Source: Leucosporidium creatinivorum
Taxonomy: Eukaryota; Basidiomycota; Microbotryomycetes; Leucosporidiales; Leucosporidiaceae
Reading direction: 5' to 3'
DNA: 64,000 nt
Assembly: GCA_001600635.1 (NCBI GenBank)
Contig: BCKL01000013.1
Span: 62,001-126,000 of the forward strand
Shown in pieces: positions 18,863 through 30,401 of the stretch. Position numbers and translations under genes: made by a program. The notes beneath the pieces were generated by a model. That model was not told where the DNA came from, did no database searches, and saw only the letters and a list, made by a program, of their open reading frames with translations. Within the stretch, counting starts at the first letter, position 1. Each line of letters begins with the position of its first letter.

Positions 18863-21227
18863 TCAAGCCAGCAACGAGCCAATCTCGCCAATCACTACGC
18901 AATGGACGGTATCCCCTTTCTTCTTCTCCTTCTCGCTCTCCGACGACGAGGGCAGCTCGAGCAGACCATTCGATCCGGCCAGGCTGACGGTTCGGCTCGA
19001 GCGTTGTCCTCCAGTCGAGAAGGCTTTGAGACCCGAAGCAGAAGGCCTGATCCACACCCGATGGTACTCGGGACGAGGGTCGAGGGGTACATCGCTCGTG
19101 AGCTGCGAAAGGGGAGGGCGAGTCAGCGCCGAATGCTCGGGCGATAAGCTCGGGCACGACTCACAGTGACAGGGACACGAGGCAGCTCCCATTCAGACTC
19201 GCGCCTTCCTTCCATCTTGCGGAGCGCGGGCAACACGAAGAGGAAGAAGGTGCATAGCGCTGAAGCTGGGTTGCCAGGGAGAGCGAAGACGAGCTTGGGG
19301 TTCTGGTCCGGCGCCATGGGGTGAGCGGGGAGGGTAGCAAAGGTGGTGGGTTTGCTGTAGATAGATTCGAGTCAGTTCCGCGATACGAGAGGGGGGGAGG
19401 AGGCAGCGAGCTCACCCAGGCTTCATCGCGACTCGACCAAAGTGCACCGTGCCGTTCAGCTCGCGTTCGATGCACGGCTTCAAGAGATCTCCAACACCCA
19501 TACTCGTTCCTCCAGTACTAATGATGATGTCGGCCTGCTCCTTGCCCTTCTTGAGCGCTGCGGTTGTCTCGGCCATCGTGTCTCCGATGATGCCCAGGTC
19601 GAGCGTGTCGTAATGCAAGTGCTTGAGGATGGAGAGGAGCGAAGGACGGTTCGAGTCGACGATGGAAGAGAAGGAGGCGGAGGAGTGCTTCGGCGAAGAG
19701 GTGTCTTGGATCGAGACGAGCTCGTTGCCCGTCGAGAGGACGGCGACCGTAGGCCGACGATAGACCTTGGCCTGCAGGAGCAAGCCATCAGCAGAGACTC
19801 GTCGACCTCAGTCAGAGCTACCACTCACCGAACGCTTGGCGATGAAAGCCAGTGTACCGAGCTCTCCTCCCACCGCCGAGACGACATCTCCCTTCTCCAG
19901 CACCTTCTCTCCGACCTTGACATCGCTTCCCTCCCTCCTCACATTCTCACCCTTATCCACCTGAGCGAGCAGCTTGACCTCTTTCTCCTCCTCGCCGTCC
20001 TTGGCCACGACCTCCGTGTCCTCGACCATAATCACGGCGTCCATCCCTGGCGGCAGAGGAGCGCCGGTGTTGATGCGGTAGATGGTGCCAGCGGGAAGAG
20101 GAGCAGTAGGGTACTCGGTGATGACCTTGTAGACGCCAGAAGCATCGGTGGCTGTTGAAAGAGGGGAATCAGTGCTGCGCCGAGGTGGAAGGGGAAACGA
20201 GCCGAGCTCACAGCGCACGGCGTAGCCATCGACATTGGTCGAGGGACGGCCAGGGATGTTCTGTGCCGACTCGACATCCTCTGCGAGTACATGACCGACC
20301 AGCGAATCCTCCACGGCGAGCGTCTGCACCGGCGAAACGTAGGTGTGCTTGAAGACGAGGTCGACGGCGTCGCGAAGGGGAACGAGAGGGTAAGGGGATT
20401 GACGCTGGCGAGCTGCGACTGAAGCTGAGGGATCCTGAGAGAGGAGTGTGCGAGGCCGGGGTGCAGCATGGCCATGCGAGTGGTGGTGGTGACCGCAGCC
20501 TGCTCCGCCGTGGCCGCCGAGCGTAGGCGCGGGGGCTGCAGCGACTGGAGCTGCAGCAGGCGTCGAAGCTCCTCGGTCGGGAGCGCCCATTGCCTTGTGT
20601 ACCGCTCTGCCGCTTCCTCCTCCGACCAAGTCCAGGGTATGAGGCAGCAGCCGAAGCAAGCTCTCGAGGTTCTCCTTGGCTCCCTTGGGGCTGCCGGGGA
20701 GGGTGACGATGATGGTGCCGGATCCTTCTGCTCCTTCTCTGAGGTGAACTCCTACGACTGGTCGAGAGAGGGCGGCGAACGGCGTGATGGCGAGGGAATG
20801 GGTGAGCATGAGGGTAACGAGTCCCGGCGCCGGCTTGTCGATGAGCGAGGCGACTGCCTGCAGCGGGAGAAGGGTCAGAGAAGGTACATAACGTCCTCGC
20901 TGCTCCTGCTCACCTCTGGTGTGCAGTCCCGCACTCCAAAGCCCGTCCCCCCACTCGTCAACACCAAATCCACGCCCTCCTTGCACCACTGCTCGACGAT
21001 ACGGCGGATCTCAGTTTGCTCATCGGGCGCGATAGCTGAGCTGATGACCTTGTAAGGCGATGTAGGGAGCGACTCGAGCAGCTCGCGCAGGACGGGTCCC
21101 GACCTGTCGCTCGATGGGCCGTCTCGAAACGAGGTATCGCTGACCGTGAGAATGCCCACGGAGTCTGATAGAGTGATAGTGTGAGTATAGAAGAGCTGCT
21201 CGGGCGACTGAACGGCCTACAGCTCAT
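18863..21227 (-). CDS. Bifunctional molybdenum cofactor enzyme (MogA-MoeA fusion)
   Basis: Performs the last two steps of molybdenum cofactor synthesis: adenylation of molybdopterin and molybdate insertion (gephyrin, plant Cnx1, Aspergillus CnxE). Exons on the minus strand: 21221-21227, 20914-21164, 20212-20857, 19829-20151, 19416-19771, 19165-19354 and 18863-19102, giving 670 residues. The N-terminal MogA-like domain starts [12 protein letters not shown] and has [15 protein letters not shown] linker with [11 protein letters not shown] follows. The MoeA-like domain shows [51 protein letters not shown] and LPGNPASA. Domain order MogA then MoeA is the gephyrin and fungal order. The first coding exon is only 7 nt; it is chosen because it restores the usual [10 protein letters not shown] start. 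Confidence 0.93.
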
Positions 21228-21568
21228 GACGAGGAGATGCGAGGTTGTGGTGAAGGGAGAGCCGCTCCGAGGCGGAACTCGTCGACTTGGCTCGATAAGC
21301 TGCACCTCCATAGAGGCTCAGAGCCAGCGATTCGGTGATCCAGAGAGTACGAGGTTCGCTCTCGCGCTCTGTACGCTTGCCAGGAGTTTAAAAGCTCGCC
21401 GAGCTGGCTTCGCTCGGCGCTGACTCTCCGAACCACTCAACCTCAATTTCGCTGCAGAGTGCGACTGGGCTATCGTATAAGAACCTTTTGGTGATTCCTT
21501 ACATACACTGCTGAACAGCGCAGCGGCTAGCCATGTCATATCGAGAGAGAAGAAGAAGGGAAGAGGCT
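21228..21568. other. Intergenic between the Mo-cofactor gene and ILV5
   Basis: About 340 nt holding the promoter of the molybdenum cofactor gene and the 3' end of ILV5. No further feature is recognised. Confidence 0.5.
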
Positions 21569-23705
21569 TTAGGCCTTGACGTCGGGCTGTGCAAAGGGAA
21601 GGAAGCTCGTCAGTCTCGGTGCACACTGCACTCCGAATGACATCAACTCACGCGGAGAGCGCGGACGGTCTTTCCGGCGCGCCAGATCTCCTGGGCATCA
21701 ATCTCGTCGAGCTCCTTCTGGAAGTCCTCGCGGTAGGTCTTGCGTCCGTTAAACTCGAGCGAGCGGCGGGTCTCGGAACCATCCTTGACCGAAGCGTAAA
21801 GGGCCTCGAACACGGGGCGGTTGGCGGCCTCGAACTTGGGAGCCCAGTCGAGGGCACCACGGCGGGCGGTGGCTGCGAGAGAGAGAGGTCAGCGCTCGGC
21901 CGAGCTGGAGAAGATGGGCAGGGACTCACTGGAGCAGGCGGCGAACATGTAGTCCATGCCTATAGTGAGAAGGAAGGGTGAAGGTCAGCTGCAGCTCGGA
22001 TCAAGCTAGCGCCGAGTCAAAGACGAACCGTAAGCTCCGATGAGGGGGAAGAGGGACTGGGTGGCCTCCTCAACGGTCTCGTTGAAAGCCTCGGAGGGGG
22101 AGTGGCCGTTGGCGCGGAGGACCTCGTACTGAGCCTTGAACATTCCCTCTGCAAGCCAAAAGTTCAGCGCCGAGCTCGGTTTCCCAGCCGAAGTTCGATC
22201 AACGTACGGATACCTCCCATGAGGACACCACGCTCTCCGTAGAGGTCGGAGTAGACCTCCTTCTCGAAGGTGGTCTCGTAAGCGTATCCGGATCCGACGG
22301 CGACGGCGAGAGCGCGAGCCTTCTCCTTGGCCTACGAGCAGCGCGAACCGAAAGTCAGCCGAGAGCTCTTCCGTCGTATACGAACTCGGGGTACGCACCT
22401 TGCCGGTAACGTCCTGGTGGACGGCGATCGAGGCGTTGATTCCACGTCCCTCCTTGAAGAGAGTGCGGACGGTGCGGCCAGATCCCTTGGGGGCGACGAG
22501 GATGACATCGACGTCGGGAGGGCAGACAACTCCGGTGTCCTTGGCGAAGACGACCGAGAATCCGTGAGCGAAGTAGAGGGTCTTGCCCTTGGTCTGAGAA
22601 GGTGGAGCGCCGAGGTCAGCGAGGGATCCGAAAGGCTCGAAAGCGCCGAAGCTCACGATGAGGGGCTTGATCTGCTCCCAGGTCTGCGACTGAGCGGCAT
22701 CCGAGAGAAGGTTCATGATGATCGTTCCACGGTCAATGGCCTCCTCAATGGGGAAGAGGGTCTTTCCGGGAACCTGCACAAACGCGAGACAGCAAAACAG
22801 TGGTTAGCTCGTAGCTCTCGGCTCGTCGGTCCTCCTGCAGCTCCCTGCACCATAATCTCGTCATCTTCGGCCCCTGCAATAACTGCCTGAAGCCCTGCCG
22901 CCTGCAGGTCTACCCCCAGGAAACTTTCACGACTTGGTGCCGACGTCCCTGCTATCTCCGCCCGTCGATCGCGCCGGAGGGCTAAACTCTGCGAAACTCA
23001 CCCATCCATCCTCAATGGCCTCCTTCCAGGACTGTCCACCCTCACGGACACCAACGATGATGTTGATTCCCTGGTCGCGGGCGTTGAGTCCCTGTCCGTG
23101 ACCCTGCGAGCCGTAACCGACTGCGAGAAGCGCCGAGAGATTAGCGACTGGCGATTGGAGGTGAATGAAGCGTTGTATAGCTTACTCATGGCAAGGGTCT
23201 CGTCCTTGAGGTACCTAGTGAGGTGCATAATGTGTCAATCAACTGCTTATCGCCCGCCCGAGCCCGAGTCAAGCAACCGCGGTCGTCCAAGCTTCCAGGC
23301 CAAGCTGCAAAGCTACATGACAAGCTGAACTCACTCCTGGAGCTTGGGAAGGGGCCAGTCGGAGCGCTCGTAGACAACCTCGGAGTCATCTGCAGCGACA
23401 GATGATCAGCTCTCCGCCTTCGTGTTCAATCGCTCGAAGCTGCCTGCTGCTCACCAGCAAACTTGAGGGTCTTGATTCCGCGGGAAGCCTGTGGCGAGAG
23501 GTGCAAGAGGTGAGCTACTGCTCTAACACAGCGCCCCGAGACGCGTAACAAAGGTGAGCGAGCAGCAACTCACGATGAAGCCAGGAGCGGAGCGGGCGAC
23601 GCTGGCCGAAGCAGCACGGCGAGCGAGAGCCGAGTACGAACGAGCGGCAGGCGAAGCCTGGCGGGCGACGGCCTTAAGAGCGGTAGCGGAGCGAGCGAAC
23701 GACAT
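21569..23705 (-). CDS. ILV5: Ketol-acid reductoisomerase, mitochondrial
   Basis: NADPH-dependent second step of valine and isoleucine synthesis in mitochondria. Twelve exons on the minus strand: 23574-23705, 23455-23488, 23335-23389, 23186-23214, 23002-23120, 22657-22773, 22399-22593, 22208-22331, 22029-22148, 21930-21959, 21652-21872 and 21569-21586, giving 397 residues, the usual fungal length. The first 44 residues are an Arg/Ala/Ser-rich transit peptide. Signatures include GYGSQGHGQGLNARDQG (NADPH loop), FAHGFSVVF, VDVILVAPKGSGRTVR, the catalytic SDLYGERGVLMGG and DYMFAACSTTARRGALDW. Exons of 18, 29, 30 and 34 nt make this the most finely divided gene here relative to its size. Confidence 0.96.
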
Positions 23706-24033
23706 ATTCGTGATGAAGTGGTGTGAGGAAGAGGAGGGAGACCTTGAGACCCCGGCTTGGAACTTTTCCTCGCACGCAAGGCAGGAGTCAAGAGGCCACT
23801 TTCGGAGATTGCAGACGATCGTGTTCGCGATACGAGAAGGGTCATCCGAGTTCTAGATATATTGGCACCGATAAAAGAGTGTCCAGAAGCGAGCGAGAAG
23901 CGACCATCCAAAGGCCTTCGTACCGGGCTCGGAGCGTCGGTAAAGGGAGACCGAGGGAGGGGGAGGATTAGATGTAGGGGGGAGGGGGAAGCGACAGGTG
24001 ATAACAGATGCTGGATAAAGGACCGAGGTAATA
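23706..24033. other. Intergenic upstream of ILV5
   Basis: About 330 nt; holds the ILV5 promoter and the 3' UTR of the next minus-strand gene. Purine-rich stretches (GAGGGAGGGGGAGGATTAG near 23950) but no recognised site. Confidence 0.45.
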
Positions 24034-26505
24034 TTACTCGTCCATGGAGAGGAAGGAGCCAGAGGTCTGAGGTTCGTCCGGGAGGAGGGTCGAAAGTCGA
24101 CGAGAATCGCCAGTGGGGGGCTCCAGTCCGTGTGTAGAGAGCCATCCCTGTAGTGAAAAGTAACAGTATTCGAAACGTTGACTTTTGAGCACGTGAAAGC
24201 TCACCCCCCAGTCTCCCGAGGCCAGCTCGGGGTGTCCTTCTCCGCCGAAGTCAGCGCCATTTGCTCCTCCACCCATCATGGCGAGTACGGCTTGCTCGGT
24301 GGGCGCCTCGTTCTCCTGGTAGGCTGACTGTCGCAAGGTCGGTCAGCTCTATACGCGTCAAAAGCGCCTCGGCGAGCAGCGAACTCACCCGTCCTTCGGC
24401 GCCGCTCCTCTCCTCGAAGGATGCAGACTCGTGGCCCCAGTTGTCGCCTTCTTGGTAGTCGGCATCCTCGGCATCGTGCTGTGGAAGCAAGTGAGTCAGC
24501 TCTGGCCACGACCGAGTTGAGAAGCAAGCTCACGCTGAAGCCGAGGTGCTCAGACGACGAGAAGCTGTCGCCGCTCCTAGAGGATCTGACCGACGAGCGA
24601 CTCGAAGATGGTCTATAGCTTTGTCCTCCACGGTCGGCCGAGTGCTCGCGAGTCTTAACGTAGGCTTTCTGGCGTCTGCGGCGAAGGGAACGGTGAGCTA
24701 TCGGCTCGGCGATTGTCCAGCTTTCCTGCGAGAGACCGCTCACTTTCCAGCGTCGATCTGAAGCTTGCAGAGGCGTCCGATGGGGTCGCTGGTGAGCGTC
24801 TCGCGCAGCTTGCAGCTGGCAAAGTGATGCCGAATCGTCGCCGGGCGCTGAGAGGTGGAGTGGGTCAGCATGATTCGCCTGCAAAGGAGCTGAAGTCGCA
24901 GCGTGAAATGTATGCCAACGTACCTTGTTCTCGATCCTGAAGCCCTTGCACTCGGTGACGCACGACTGACCGCGAATCCAGTCGTTCGACCTAGGCGCAG
25001 CGTCCGAAGGGATGATCTCGAGGTCGTCCTTGTACACTTTATGGTCTGTTGAATGGTGTACATGACTAGCGATCAGCTCGAGTATCGCTGGCGAGGCCGA
25101 GATGAGCTTACAGGATCCTGGTGGGAAGATGAGGAGCTCGCCGTTGACGGGTCCCGCTCCAGGGCTCACTCGGTACAGCTGGCCTTGCTCCTCCTTCCAA
25201 ACATACGTCTCGAGATCTCGATTCAACGCGCGAAGAGGCTTGCCCGGCTCAGCCTCGGCGAAATCGCCGGCGCCCATCTCCATCGCCGCCGAGCTCATCG
25301 ACGAGACCGACCGCGCCGAGGAGTGGCTAGGGTAGGGACGACCTGCCTCCCGAGCGTAGCCACGACGACCAGACATGTGGTGATCATCGCGAGGTCCTTC
25401 TCGGCGACGAGGGATGTCGGAGAGGTACGGGAGAGGAGGGAGTGGAGGCAGGATCGCCGAGGGAGGGTAGGAAGCTTGAGGGGGCATAGGGCCGCCGTAG
25501 TTGGGAGGGGTGTGACCGAAAGCGCGCTGCATGGGAGTGATGTAGCTATCCGAGTACACCCTTCCTCCACCGCCGAGGCTGGGACGTTGACGGTGGCTCG
25601 GGGGAGGGAAGCTGGCCAGCGAAGCGTTGTCGTCGAGGTGGTGGGCCGTGCTCGGGAAGGTGGGGAAAGACGAGACAGAGCGAGCGTCGTCGGTCCACAT
25701 GGGTGGAGAGTTGCTCATGGCGAGACCTTCGAAGCTGGTCGTAACGCCGGGGTAGCCCTCCCTCGACGTCGAGGTTGGCGTCGGCGCTCCGTAGTAGTCG
25801 CCGTAGCCGCGCATCGGTAGACCGCCGCGAGCTCCCATGGGAGGCAGTTGATCTGCAGGTAGAATTGAGTAAGCTCCGGCGCCCGGAAGATATATTCCGG
25901 CACTCGCTCACCTCTTGTGAAGCCGCACAGCCGAGAGACGAGATGGTCGGGCGGCAGCGGTGCGCTCGTTGAGGCTACGAGAGGCCGAATGTCAGCTACA
26001 GGACTCGTGCAGCTGCTCCCACCGCGATCCACTCACGGTTGGATAGCAGCCCGACGAGCTCATCCCAAGCTACAGGCCACAACCCAGGGTCCTCACCTCC
26101 GCTGACCTCGACGAGGAAGCCGGACTGACCTCCGGAAGAGTGTAGGCGAATCGGATGCTTGTCGACCATAGTCATACCGGCATGAGGGGATCCAAACGCA
26201 TCGCTGGGGTCGGTGCTCGCCAGCGAGTCGTGGGCGGAAGAAAGGCTGGCGACGGAGGAAGTGCGAGAGCGAGAAGAGGAGCGAGGATAGAATTGCGAGT
26301 ACTGCTTGAAGGGCGAAGGTCCGGCTGCTGTTTCCTGTTGGTGAGGTAAAGCGTAGGCAGATGCGTCCACCGGGTTCTCTTGGCCTCCCTCGGCTGGGAG
26401 ACCGCTCGACGCCTGCGCCTGAGCCCGAGCTTGATCTTGAGGGCTGAGTGCAGCATAGTAGGCCTGCTGTGGCATGGTAGCTGGGTCCTGCCCTGCTTCG
26501 GCCAT
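24034..26505 (-). CDS. Unrecognised protein with Cys/His motif
   Basis: I do not recognise the family. Exons on the minus strand: 26037-26505 (start uncertain), 25912-25974, 25112-25852, 24924-25045, 24744-24847, 24534-24675, 24389-24478, 24205-24327 and 24034-24147, about 655 residues. The first 400 residues are low-complexity, rich in Ser, Pro, Gly and Tyr (GGLPMRGYGDYYG, PPLPPLPYLSDIPRR). The most ordered part is about 410-500: ETYVWKEEQGQLYRVSPG, KVYKDDLEIIPSD, then C453-x3-C457 and H472-H473-x3-C477, which might bind zinc. The tail is acidic and ends FLSMDE. The same frame stays open upstream to about 26684, with a possible further exon reaching 26950, so the N-terminus may be longer. 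Confidence 0.7.
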
Positions 26506-27366
26506 TGTTGCGTAGTCGTCCAGCGCTGAGCGAAAAGTGGCGAGGAGGAGGGGAAGGAGCGAGAAGTCGGCGTTCGAGGGAAGAGGGGGAGGAAGGGTCG
26601 AGTTCGAGAGACGAGAGATGTAGACGAGTGTGCCGTTCGTCTCACCAGTGGATGGGAGGAGGTCAAACTTGCGAGCGCGCGGTCGCAACCCAGCTCAGCT
26701 CAGCGCTCAGCGCCTCGCTCACTCGGTACTCAGGAGTCGACTCGCTCAAGCCCCGAGAGGTGGCAGCGTTTGCTTTCGTTAGACGCTGCAGCCGATCAAG
26801 TGCACACACACACACTTCGAGTGTCTACCAACAGAATGGAGGTCCCAGTAAGAGTGAGAGCCTCCTCTTGCTGGCCCGGGAGGCCTCGAGACCAGCGCCG
26901 AACCCACCGCCGAGCGACCTGCGAGCTGCTCATCGCCTCATCGCCTCATCGCAAATACGGAAAAGGCCAAATCCTCCGAATAAGAAGAGGAGACACTCAC
27001 GAAAGAAGTGGGGTAGGTAGCCCCTAGCGAAGGACTTCTGAGAAGGCCACCCCAAATCGAGGCTTCGTTTTTGTAGCTTGTTACAAGATGCTACGTTACC
27101 TCCTGGAAGAGCTACAGACAACGGACTGTACTCTCCTCCGAGTTTGAGCCTCAGCCGCCGCTCGGGCCTCTCCGGCAAGGCTGGCCCGGCGCTTCGGCGA
27201 TCCTTTTGCTTCAGCCTTCGCAGCGCTCTCTCGACCACACGGTACAGGGCCATAGGTAGCAGGTTATGCTCAGAATTCTGAGGTATGTACAGCAGCATAG
27301 CAGCTTTTGAGCTAGGGTAATCGAGGCCCGTGCGCAACGCCGAAGGGCAGGCGAGAGGCTCTTCAC
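26506..27366. other. Long intergenic or 5' region upstream of the unrecognised gene
   Basis: About 860 nt between the chosen start at 26505 and the invertase stop at 27367. The first 180 nt continue the upstream gene's open frame (FDLLPSTGETNGTLVYISRL), so part may be coding. A short CA repeat lies at 26803-26815. No separate gene is supported. Confidence 0.4.
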
Positions 27367-30300
27367 TCAGATGCCCGACCAGAGTCCATGAATGGCAGCA
27401 GCGGGCCCATCCCTGCAAGCGAAAGGCAAGTTAGCATCTCTTTAGCGACGACGAGACTTGCTACTCACCAGACAAGGCCAGTACTGGAGTTGGCGGGCCG
27501 CTCGGGCCAGGCGTTGACTGAGGGAAGGGCAGCTGAATCAGTCGAGTCCAGAGCTGGCTGCTGGTGATGATAACTCACCCAAGCCATCCCACAGCTCGAG
27601 GTCGGACACCTTGACAGCCACTCCCGAGACGTTGGAAGCGAGCAGCCCAGCGCCGGTCGAGTTCGAGAGCCAGGGGTAGACCCGAGTAGTCAAAGCGAAC
27701 TCGTCGTTGGCGTGCACCTCGAGGACCGAGTTGTCGACGATGACCGTGAGGTTGAGAGTCGTCATGTTCGAGTCGAGCGTCCGCCAAAGCTTGAGCTTGC
27801 CGAGCTCGGTAGTGTTGTCGTCTGCGAGCAAGAGGAGCCGAGGTCAGCTCGGCGTTCGTTCGAGAGCGTCTATCCACCTCGAGGCATCTCTAGCTCGGCA
27901 TACCAGATGCAAGATACTTACAAGACTTGACGAGACTGCTCATCTCGCGCTTGACGGTCAGGTTCTGAGCGACAGGGTCATAGCTGCAAGCGAACGAGGG
28001 TCAGCGAAGCGCCGAGAGGACGAAGTGACGACTTGAGCTTACAAGATGTCGGTGTACTCGGCATCAGAAGCGAGTACCCTGAAGCCGACTGATCCGGTCG
28101 AGTTGCGCTCAAAGTTGAACTGGCCCTTGCTGAGGAGGAGAAAGCCCGGACGTCAGCCGAGTAGCTCGCACTCTCCGGTCAAGGTGGCAGCTCGAGAGGA
28201 CTCACAGCACATAGTAGCGATCAGTAGGCTGTTGCTTGAAGGGCTGGTAACCGTCGCTCGATAGGCTCGTAGCGTTGTGCGTCGAGACGTTGGCAGCCGT
28301 CTTCCAAGCCGAGAGCAGCTCGGGAATGATGCGCTGGCCGAGAGTGGAGACGGTGACGCTACCATCAGACTCGTTCTTGACGCCCCACGAAGCCTTGACG
28401 CCGAGGTCCGGGTCGGTGGGGTCGACGTTGGGCGTGTACTTGACGAAGACGTCTCGCATCGCGGTGAGGGCTCCCTGGTAGCCTTGCTGCTTGGCGAGGG
28501 CGCCCGTCGTGTCGCCTTCGTAGGTCCATCCGATGCCGATCTGGCGACTGCCGTTGTAGGGGAAGTTGACGAAGGCGTAGCTCTGGCCCCAGTCGGTCAC
28601 GCCGCTGTAGTGCGTGAGGGACATTAGCGAGAGAGTTCGGCGATGCGGCGTCTTCGCGTGAGGGTCGCACAGCTTACGCGTAGAGGATGTCAGAGGTAAC
28701 AGTACCGTTGCCAGTCGAATTGTAGTTGACGGCAGCCCACAGCGCCCAATGCTTCTGGTGGATCTCGTCGCGACCTGCGAAAGAAGAGCAAGGCGGTCAG
28801 TCATTTCGTTCGGCTAGAGGTAGACACCAGGTGTAACGCGAGCTCACCATTCTCGGTACCGAATGAGAGGAAGTCGACCGCAGTTGCATCTTCTCCAGCG
28901 TCGAAGGCATCCCCCGAAGCGTTGAGCCGATTGACCGAAGCCGTCTCGCTGCGAGGAGGGGAGTAGGTCAGCCTTGCGCGCTACGTAGTAGGCTTTCAAG
29001 CAGCCAATCACGACTCACAAGTTGTTTCCGCCGTCTGTTGAGAGAGAGTGACCAGGTCAGCGACTTCGGCGAAGAGCAGTCCGAGCCGGGAGAGGCGAGA
29101 CGACGAGACTCACTTCCTGACCATTCGCTCCAGCTCGAGTTGACTTTGATCTCCAGAAGCGGCGAGATGTAGTCCCAGTTGAGCACGTTGCCGGTCTCGT
29201 TCTGGCGGTAGAGGAAGAGCTTCGCTCCTTCATCGTGCACGCCGCCCGAGATGGTGGCAAAGAGCTTCGACTCGGTGCTGTTGGTGCTTGAGTTGGTGCT
29301 CGTGGAGTTGGTGGTCGAGTTGGGGGTCGCAGAGCTGGTGGACGTGTTGGAATTGGCGAGGAGAGCGGCCAGGCGAGGCGAACTGAAGACGTAGGGATCG
29401 CGGAAGCCAGCTGCCGAGCAAGAAGGGTCAGCGAACTGAGCTTGAGATCAAACGAGAGAAGCGTACTGAGGTTCTGCATGGGCCACTCGTAGATGACGGG
29501 GTTGCCGCCAGCCGAGTACGGTAGCTTGATCCAAGATTTTCCCTCATTTTCGGTGTAGGCTACACGGTGGCGGAGGGTTAGCTCGGCGGGGCGGGGCGAG
29601 ATCAAGAGAATGGCAACACCCACCAATACTTTGCGTCTCAACGCCCTCTACCTCCTTGACTGTCGCGCCAAGAGGACCGCCGGGGTAGGTCGAGGTGTAG
29701 AGGATCGTGGGCTTTCCCTCGTAGCCGTCCTTGATAATCGTGCCGTCGAACACGCCACGAATGTCGTAGATCTCGGATGGCCACTGTCAGTGAGTGACAA
29801 TGCGAAAGAAGGCAAGTTGGACATGAGGGAGCAAGGCGAATGAGGAGAGGCCAAGGTCAGCGAAAGCAGGCGCGACGAAGCTGTGGGTGACCAACAATAG
29901 TCTTGTTGAGGTCGCTGTAGGTGACCAGATCAGTCGAAGTAGCAGCGCACATGCTGATGTTTCCCCATTGGATATGCTAGAGGAAGGAAGCGGTCAGCGG
30001 CGGTCTCTCGGTGAAGGCGCCGAGCTCACCTGAGGATGACACTGCCAGCCGATGTGCAGGGAGCCGTCTTCCCTTTGCCACGCTCCCATTGGGTCGTTCA
30101 TGAAACTGTTCGGGCCCAGGATACGAGCCTTGGGTCGCCAGACGTTGAAGAGTGTCGAGTTGCCGCAGAGGGTAAGGTTTCCGGGCCCGATGGTCTGGTC
30201 GAGGGAGCATTCGGTAGACGAGGTCGAGTTCTTGGGAGACATGGTAGCCGTAGCGGTACTGTTCAGAGCTGTTGCGGTGGAAGTCGAGTTGGCGGCGAGG

Positions 30301-30401
30301 CCTGCTGGATCGAAGCCGTCGCGAAGGGCGAGAGACGGTGCACATGCTGCCGAGTTGGCGCTGAGTAGTAGAGCTCCTACAGCGAGATGTAAAGCGTTCA
30401 T
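27367..30401 (-). CDS. Secreted GH32 invertase-like enzyme
   Basis: Glycoside hydrolase family 32, likely beta-fructofuranosidase acting outside the cell. Fourteen exons on the minus strand: 30030-30401, 29896-29976, 29630-29783, 29467-29559, 29114-29410, 29019-29034, 28848-28948, 28678-28774, 28206-28604, 28043-28129, 27922-27983, 27579-27821, 27469-27517 and 27367-27412, giving 698 residues. A signal peptide is clear (MNALHLAVGALLLSANSAAC). The nucleophile motif FMNDPMG (Asp103) and the stabiliser GFRDP (about 235-239) are present; the usual acid/base EC(P/D) motif is replaced by NNFETAS. Around 250-280 lies a Ser/Thr/Asn-rich insertion full of N-glycosylation sites. A C-terminal beta-sandwich with DLELWDG completes the family layout. 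Exon 6 is 16 nt long. Confidence 0.9.

Noticed and set aside
12874-23705. Metabolic or secondary-metabolite gene cluster of five co-oriented enzymes
   Set aside because: The genes belong to unrelated housekeeping paths (carnitine, respiration, molybdenum cofactor, branched-chain amino acids) and no backbone synthase or cluster regulator is present.
26506-26950. Upstream coding exons of the unrecognised 655-residue protein
   Set aside because: The frame is open and a splice can be drawn, but without a homologue I cannot tell coding from 5' leader, so the conservative ATG was used.
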